DNA of 64,000 bases from Bog-756 sp963745955 (GTDB lineage: Bacteria > Actinomycetota > Acidimicrobiia > Acidimicrobiales > RAAP-2). Location: contig CAVUZI010000006.1 of assembly GCA_963745955.1 (NCBI GenBank), positions 186,001-250,000 on the forward strand, in the 5' to 3' direction. Position 1 is the stretch's first letter. Every line of letters starts with the position of its first letter. Under the pieces are notes generated by a model. That model did not search any database. It saw nothing but the letters and a program-made list of their open reading frames with translations, and had not been told where the DNA came from. The position numbers were made by a program, and so were the translations under genes. Shown here one piece after another: positions 59,415 to 64,000 of this stretch.

Positions 59415-61325
59415 GACGCCGGCCGCGGCCCCGCCGGTCGACCCACCCCCTCGATCCGTTGCGGGCAGATGAGATCCGGGCCGCGGTGGCCGCCGTGCGA
59501 GCGAGCGGCCGGATCACCGAAGCGGCACTCTTCTCCACCATCACCCTCGACGAACCGGCCAAGGCCGCGGTCATCGCCTACCGGCCCGGTGACAAGATCG
59601 ACCGCCGTGTCCACCTGCTGATCGTCCCCGGGCCCGAGGCCTCGGTGATCGAGGCCGTGGTGGCCCTGCCCGAGGGAGAGGTGGTGCGCTGGACCGAGCG
59701 CCAGGGCGTGCGCCCGGCCCTCCTGTTCGACGACTCGTACCGGGCCACGGTCGCCCTCCGGGAGAATTCCGAGTGGCAGCAGGCCATGCTCCGGCGCGGG
59801 ATCACCGATTTCGACAAGGTCCAGATCGACCCCTGGCCGACCGGCAACTTCGGGAACCCCCTCGAGGAGGGGCGCCGGATCGCCCGATGCCTCTCGTACT
59901 ACCGCGAGGAGCCGGCCGACAACGGCTACGCCCGGCCCGTGGAGGGCGTGCTGGCCACCGTGGACGCCGCCCGCGGCATCGTCCTCGAGGTGATCGACCT
60001 CGGGGTCGTGCCCATGCCCGAAGGACGCGGCAGCTACCGCCCCGAGGACAACCAGCCGCTGCGTGCCGACCTCCGCCCCCTGGACATCGTCCAGCCCGAA
60101 GGGGTCAGTTTCACCGTCGAGTCCAATCACCTGTCCTGGCAGCGATGGTCGATGCGGGTGTCCATGGATCCCCTCGAGGGGCTGGTGCTCCACACCATCG
60201 GCTACGACGACGGTCGGGTCAGGCCGATCATGTACCGGGCTTCGATCTGCGAGATGGTCGTTCCCTACGGCGACCCGGGACCGCTGCACGGGTGGAAGAA
60301 CGCGTTCGACGTCGGCGAGTGGGGGCTCGGCCGCATGGCCAACTCGCTGGCGCTGGGCTGTGACTGCCTCGGGGCCATCACCTACCTGGATGCCACCTTC
60401 GCCAGCGAGCACGGCAACCCCTACGTGGTGGAGAATGCCATCTGTATCCACGAGGAGGACTACGGGATCCTCTGGAAGCACAACGACATGAACACCGGCC
60501 ACACCGAGGTTCGTCGATCGCGGCGGCTGGTGGTCTCGTCGATCTCGACCGTCGGCAACTACGAGTACGGATTCTTCTGGTACTTCTACCTCGACGGCAC
60601 CATCCAACTCGAAGTGAAGCTGACCGGAATCATGTCCACCCAGGCGGTGGGCCCCGACCAGGACACCCCCTTCGCGTCGCTGGTGGCACCGGGGCTGGCC
60701 GCACCGGTCCACCAGCACCTCTTCTGCGCCCGCCTCGATGTCGACATCGACGGCGGTCCGGTCAACGAGGCATACGAGATCTCGGCCGAACCACTCCCCA
60801 CCGATGACGACAACCCCTGGGGCAATGCGTTTCGTCAGCGGTCGGTCCGCCTCGAGTCCGAACGTGGAGCCCGGCGCGATGCGGACCCGGCCGGCGCCAG
60901 GCACTGGCGGTTCGTGAACCCCGGGGCATCCAACGGGCTCGGGCGGTCCGTCGCCTACAAGCTGGTGCCCGGACCGACCCCCACCCTCCACGCTCAGCCC
61001 GAGTCGAGTATCGGGCACCGGGCCGGATTCGCCCGGCACAACCTCTGGGTCACCCCGTACGCCCCCGACGAGCGCCGGGCGGCCGGCGACTACCCCAATC
61101 AGCACGCGGGCGGGGACGGCCTGCCCGGGCTGGACCGAGGCCGACCGATCCCTTCTGGGCACCGACATCGTGGCGTGGCACACCTTCGGGGTCACCCATC
61201 TGCCCCGGCCCGAGGACTGGCCGGTCATGCCGGTGGAGTACTGCGGCTTCCACCTGATGCCGGTCGGGTTCTTCGACCGCAATCCGAGCCTCGACGTCCC
61301 GCCACCACCAGGTCACTGCGACTGA
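59407..61325 (+). CDS. Copper-containing primary amine oxidase (TPQ)
   Basis: Repaired length 638 residues. Oxidises primary amines to aldehydes with O2. The TPQ-forming Tyr lies in STVGNYEYGFFWYFYLDG; the copper His pair is in APVHQHLFCARLDVDIDG; the catalytic base lies within the CLGAITYLDATFASEHGNPY region. The N-terminal THPLDPLRADEIRAAVAAVR is family-typical. Extra bases near 59446 and 61125 shift the ends; the repaired C-terminus reads WPVMPVEYCGFHLMPVGFFD. Start ATG 59407. A nearby aldehyde dehydrogenase could take the product. Confidence 0.9.
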
Positions 61326-61383
61326 CCGGTCGCTCCGGCACTGCTGTTCGATGAGAACTGCGGCGCCGACCCGGGCGGTTACC

Positions 61384-62208
61384 ATGGCCGCCATGCCCGA
61401 CCTCGAGTCCCTCCTGTACGACGAAACCGACGGCGTGGCGTGGGTCACCCTGAACCGCCCCGAGGCCCTCAACGCCTTCGACACCACCATGCAGCGCGAG
61501 CTGCGGGAACTGTGGATGATGCTGCGCAGGAACGACGATGTCCGGTGCGTGGTCATCACCGGTGCCGGCGACAGGGCCTTCTGCACGGGCCTGGATCGTG
61601 AGGGGATCGGCTCCTTCGACGACCTGCCCCCGGGCAAGCTCCCCGGCTACAACACGCCATGGGACTTCGACGACCCGGGCAAGAGCGTCTGTCCGAAGTC
61701 GAACGACCTGTGGAAGCCGATCATCGCCGCCGTCAACGGCATGGCGTGCGGTGGGGCGTTCTACATCCTCGGCGAAGTCGACTTCATCATCGCGGCCGAG
61801 CACGCCACGTTCTTCGATCCGCATGTCACCTACGGGATGCCCGCCGCCTTCGAGCCGATCTTCCTCCTCCACAAGATGCCCTTCCAGGAGGTGATGCGAC
61901 TGTCACTGCTGGGTGCCAACGAGCGGATGTCGGCGGCACGCGCCCACCAGATCGGCTTCGTGTCCGAGGTCGTGCCGTCCGACGAGCTCCGCGAGCGAAC
62001 CGACTGGGCGGCCCAGGCCATCGCCGACCAGCCGGTGCTGGGGGTCGGTGGGACCGTCCGTGCCCTGTGGACGGGCCTGGAGCTGTCGCGGCGGCAAGCC
62101 CTCGACCAGGCCTACCTGTTCACCAACATCGGCACCGACCCCGCCCAGCTGGCCAAGGGTCAGAAGCGGTTCACCTCCGGCAAACGAATCGACTGGCGGC
62201 TCCGCTGA
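61384..62208 (+). CDS. Enoyl-CoA hydratase/isomerase family protein
   Basis: 274 residues, intact. Crotonase fold: AWVTLNRPEALNAFDTTMQR, FCTGLDREGIGSFDDLPP (oxyanion region), KPIIAAVNGMACGGAFYILG, and DPHVTYGMPAAFEPIFLLHK. The usual Glu-rich catalytic stretch is altered, as in hydrolase-like members. ATG at 61384 or 61393; no clear ribosome-binding site separates them. Follows the amine oxidase by 58 bp, and may act on its products after oxidation and CoA ligation. Confidence 0.86.
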   Translation: MAAMPDLESLLYDETDGVAWVTLNRPEALNAFDTTMQRELRELWMMLRRNDDVRCVVITGAGDRAFCTGLDREGIGSFDDLPPGKLPGYNTPWDFDDPGKSVCPKSNDLWKPIIAAVNGMACGGAFYILGEVDFIIAAEHATFFDPHVTYGMPAAFEPIFLLHKMPFQEVMRLSLLGANERMSAARAHQIGFVSEVVPSDELRERTDWAAQAIADQPVLGVGGTVRALWTGLELSRRQALDQAYLFTNIGTDPAQLAKGQKRFTSGKRIDWRLR

Positions 62209-62241
62209 CCGACGGTCGGGCCCACCTGACGGTTCCTTCGC

Positions 62242-63741
62242 TCAGCCGGGGAGCGGGGGCAACCCGCCGGCGATCGTCTTGGTCTCGGTGTACTGCTCGA
62301 ATCCCTCGGTCCCGTTCTGACGGCCGATGCCGCTGGCCTTGTACCCGCCGAAGGGAGCGTCGGCCCCGTACCAGATCCCACCGTTGACCATGGCCGAACC
62401 GGCCCGGATGCGACGGGCGATCCGGAGGGCACGCTCCTCCGAACCCGAGGTGACGCCGCAACCCAGTCCGTAGGGACTGTCGTTGGCGATGCGGACGGCA
62501 TCGTCGTCGTCCTCGAAGGGGATGACGACGAGCACAGGGCCGAAGATCTCCTCCCGGGCGATGGTCATCGAATTGTCCACATCGGCCATCAGGGTCGGTT
62601 CCACGTAGTACCCGTTGGGCAGGTGGGCCGGACGACCGCCGCCGACGACGACCCGCGCCCCCTGCTCGGTACCCTGCTCGATGTAGCGCAGGATCTTGGC
62701 CCGTTGGTTGGCGTTGATCTGGGGACCCTGGAAGTTGGCGGGATCGGTGGGGTCCCCGTAGGCCACGGTGCGGAAGCCCTCTTCCATCAGCGCGATCCCC
62801 TCGTCGTAGCGCGAACGCGGCAGCAGCATCCGGGTGAGCATCACGCATCCCTGGCCACCGTGGGTGCACACCGCCCAGGCAAAGGACAGCTTCTCGGCGA
62901 AGTCGGCGTCGTCGAGCACGATGTCGGCCGACTTGCCGCCCAGCTCGAGGAAGAGCCGCTTGAGCGTCGGGGCCCCCTTCTCCATGATCCGTCGGCCCAC
63001 CGCCGTCGACCCGGTGAAGGAGATGAGGTCGACCCGCGGGTCGGTGACCAGGTCTTCGGCCACCTGGTTGTCCGTGGTGGTGACCACCTGGAAGACGCCG
63101 GGGGGGAAGTCGGTCCGCTCGGCCACCAGACGGCCGATCCGGGTGGCGTTCCACGGCGTGTCCGGGGCCGCCTTCAAGATGACGGTGTTGCCGGTGGCCA
63201 GGGACTGCCCGATCTTGTTGATGGAAACCTCGAACGGGTAGTTCCACGGCACGATGGCGGCGACCACACCGACCGCCTCCCGCACGACCTTCCGCCAGCT
63301 CCGCATACCGAAGGCATGCCCCTCGGGGAGATCGCGCTCCCAGGCGAACTCGTCGATGTAGTGGGCCGGCCACTTGAGGCCGTCCGACAGAGGCTCGTCG
63401 AGCTGGGGGCCGTAGGTGAGGAGCACCGGAGTGCCGACTTCGGCCACCAGCTCGGCCCGCAGGAGCTCGACCTCGTCCTCGAGCGCATCCTGGAGCTGCA
63501 GGAGGCACCGCTTGCGCAACGCTCCGTTGGTGGACCAGTCGGTCTCGTCGAAGGCACGCCGGGCGGCGCCGATGGCGCGGTCCATGTCCTCGTGGCCGGC
63601 GTCGGCCGTGGTCCCGAGCACCTCCTCGGTGGCCGGGTTGACGTTGTCGAACCGTCGGCCGGAGATCGCCTCCTCGAGCTTCCCGTCGATGAGCATCCGG
63701 GCCTCGCCGGTGATGGCGGTTCCCTCGTGGGTGGTGGTCAT
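62242..63741 (-). CDS. NAD(P)-dependent aldehyde dehydrogenase
   Basis: 499 residues, intact. Oxidises aldehydes to acids. VPWNYPFEVSINKIGQSLAT, ISFTGSTAVGRRIMEKGAP, LELGGKSADIVLDD (catalytic Glu), THGGQGCVMLTRMLLPRSRY (catalytic Cys), and EEIFGPVLVVIPFEDDDDAV are all in place. ATG at 63741. Lies convergent to the hydratase, 33 bp apart, and 13 bp downstream of the TesB-like gene. A natural partner for the amine oxidase, on the opposite strand. Confidence 0.93.
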   Translation of the reverse strand: MTTTHEGTAITGEARMLIDGKLEEAISGRRFDNVNPATEEVLGTTADAGHEDMDRAIGAARRAFDETDWSTNGALRKRCLLQLQDALEDEVELLRAELVAEVGTPVLLTYGPQLDEPLSDGLKWPAHYIDEFAWERDLPEGHAFGMRSWRKVVREAVGVVAAIVPWNYPFEVSINKIGQSLATGNTVILKAAPDTPWNATRIGRLVAERTDFPPGVFQVVTTTDNQVAEDLVTDPRVDLISFTGSTAVGRRIMEKGAPTLKRLFLELGGKSADIVLDDADFAEKLSFAWAVCTHGGQGCVMLTRMLLPRSRYDEGIALMEEGFRTVAYGDPTDPANFQGPQINANQRAKILRYIEQGTEQGARVVVGGGRPAHLPNGYYVEPTLMADVDNSMTIAREEIFGPVLVVIPFEDDDDAVRIANDSPYGLGCGVTSGSEERALRIARRIRAGSAMVNGGIWYGADAPFGGYKASGIGRQNGTEGFEQYTETKTIAGGLPPLPG

Positions 63742-63754
63742 AGTGCGATCCTCC

Positions 63755-64000
63755 TCAGCTGTCGGATGGTCCGGTGTCTCGAATCATGTTCTCCTGGACG
63801 AACGATGCCACCAGTGTGCCGTCCCGGGTGAAGACCTGCGCTCGGCCGTAGCTGGCCCCCCGGCCCGCGTACGGGCTCTCGTGGGCCATCAGCAGCCAGG
63901 TTCCCGCCTCGATCCGCTCGTGGAAGGTCAGGGTGTGGGACACCACCCCGGTGGCGATGTTCCGGTGGGCCATGCTCTGTCCGATGCCGGCATGGGGTCG
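63755..64000 (-). CDS. Acyl-CoA thioesterase II (TesB-like), C-terminal fragment (partial)
   Basis: The 5' end lies beyond the window; 81 residues remain. HAGIGQSMAHRNIATGVVSH is followed by TFHERIEAGTWLLMAHESPY and VFTRDGTLVASFVQENMIR, the end of the C-terminal hotdog domain. The stop is at 63755. The frame is open to the right edge. It could release CoA from acyl intermediates and is probably co-transcribed with the aldehyde dehydrogenase. Confidence 0.82.
   Translation of the reverse strand, partial: RPHAGIGQSMAHRNIATGVVSHTLTFHERIEAGTWLLMAHESPYAGRGASYGRAQVFTRDGTLVASFVQENMIRDTGPSDS

Overview
This is a GC-rich actinobacterial window. GTG and TTG starts are frequent, and genes are tightly packed and often overlap by ATGA or GTGA. 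The gene content is heavy in acyl-CoA dehydrogenases, SCP-x/lipid-transfer-type thiolases with a DUF35 partner, CaiB and glutaconate-type CoA-transferases, LLM oxidoreductases, SDRs and TetR regulators. This suits Acidimicrobiia or mycobacteria-like soil/aquatic actinobacteria living on lipids, steroids or aromatics; the genus cannot be named from sequence alone. I see no rRNA, tRNA, insertion sequence, prophage or CRISPR array.

The base sequence needs care. About 60-70 reading-frame breaks interrupt roughly 30 genes. Almost all are one extra base in the coding direction on either strand, and removing that base restores a conserved family motif. I therefore annotate whole genes across the breaks and give repaired lengths. 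Several apparent fusions (LivF with thiolase, acyl-CoA dehydrogenase with LLM oxidoreductase, DUF35 with thiolase) resolve into ordinary overlapping neighbours under the same rule.

Layout. 1-12.0 kb: carbohydrate and transport genes (ThuA-like end, GH13 glucosidase, PhyH dioxygenase, orphan binding protein, DrrAB-type ABC exporter, PIG-L deacetylase, SDR, Zn alcohol dehydrogenase, FGGY kinase, 2-hydroxyacid dehydrogenase). 12.1-25.4 kb: acyl-CoA and oxidation genes (DUF35 plus thiolase, GMC oxidoreductase with its subunit 3, P450 divergent from a TetR, PaaK-like ligase, LLM oxidoreductase, a divergent acyl-CoA dehydrogenase pair, second thiolase, enoyl-CoA hydratase). 25.5-27.3 kb: YHYH lipoprotein, thioredoxin and a mercury-type MerR; the thioredoxin and MerR promoters carry matching MerR-type operators. 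27.7-36.0 kb: a thiolase and a complete branched-chain-amino-acid-type ABC importer (binding protein, fused LivHM permease, LivG, LivF), then a fused CoA-transferase. 36.0-39.2 kb: TetR with a long basic tail, ureidoglycolate-lyase-like protein, cupin, RraA and RidA. 39.3-48.2 kb: SDR, two acyl-CoA ligases, Gfo/Idh/MocA dehydrogenase, VOC protein and two amidohydrolases. 48.2-64 kb: SDR, acyl-CoA dehydrogenases including a second divergent pair and a FadE34-like tandem fusion, enoyl-CoA hydratases, CaiB transferase, ferredoxin, ligase, copper amine oxidase, aldehyde dehydrogenase and a TesB fragment.

Together the genes can import a substrate, activate it to a CoA thioester (ligases, CoA-transferases), dehydrogenate and hydrate it, and cleave it by thiolase or retro-aldol chemistry, with P450/ferredoxin, GMC and amine-oxidase steps feeding oxidised intermediates in. 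The most interesting signals are the MerR-thioredoxin operator pair, a recurrent 16-bp palindrome at catabolic promoters, and three versions of the two-part acyl-CoA dehydrogenase in one window.
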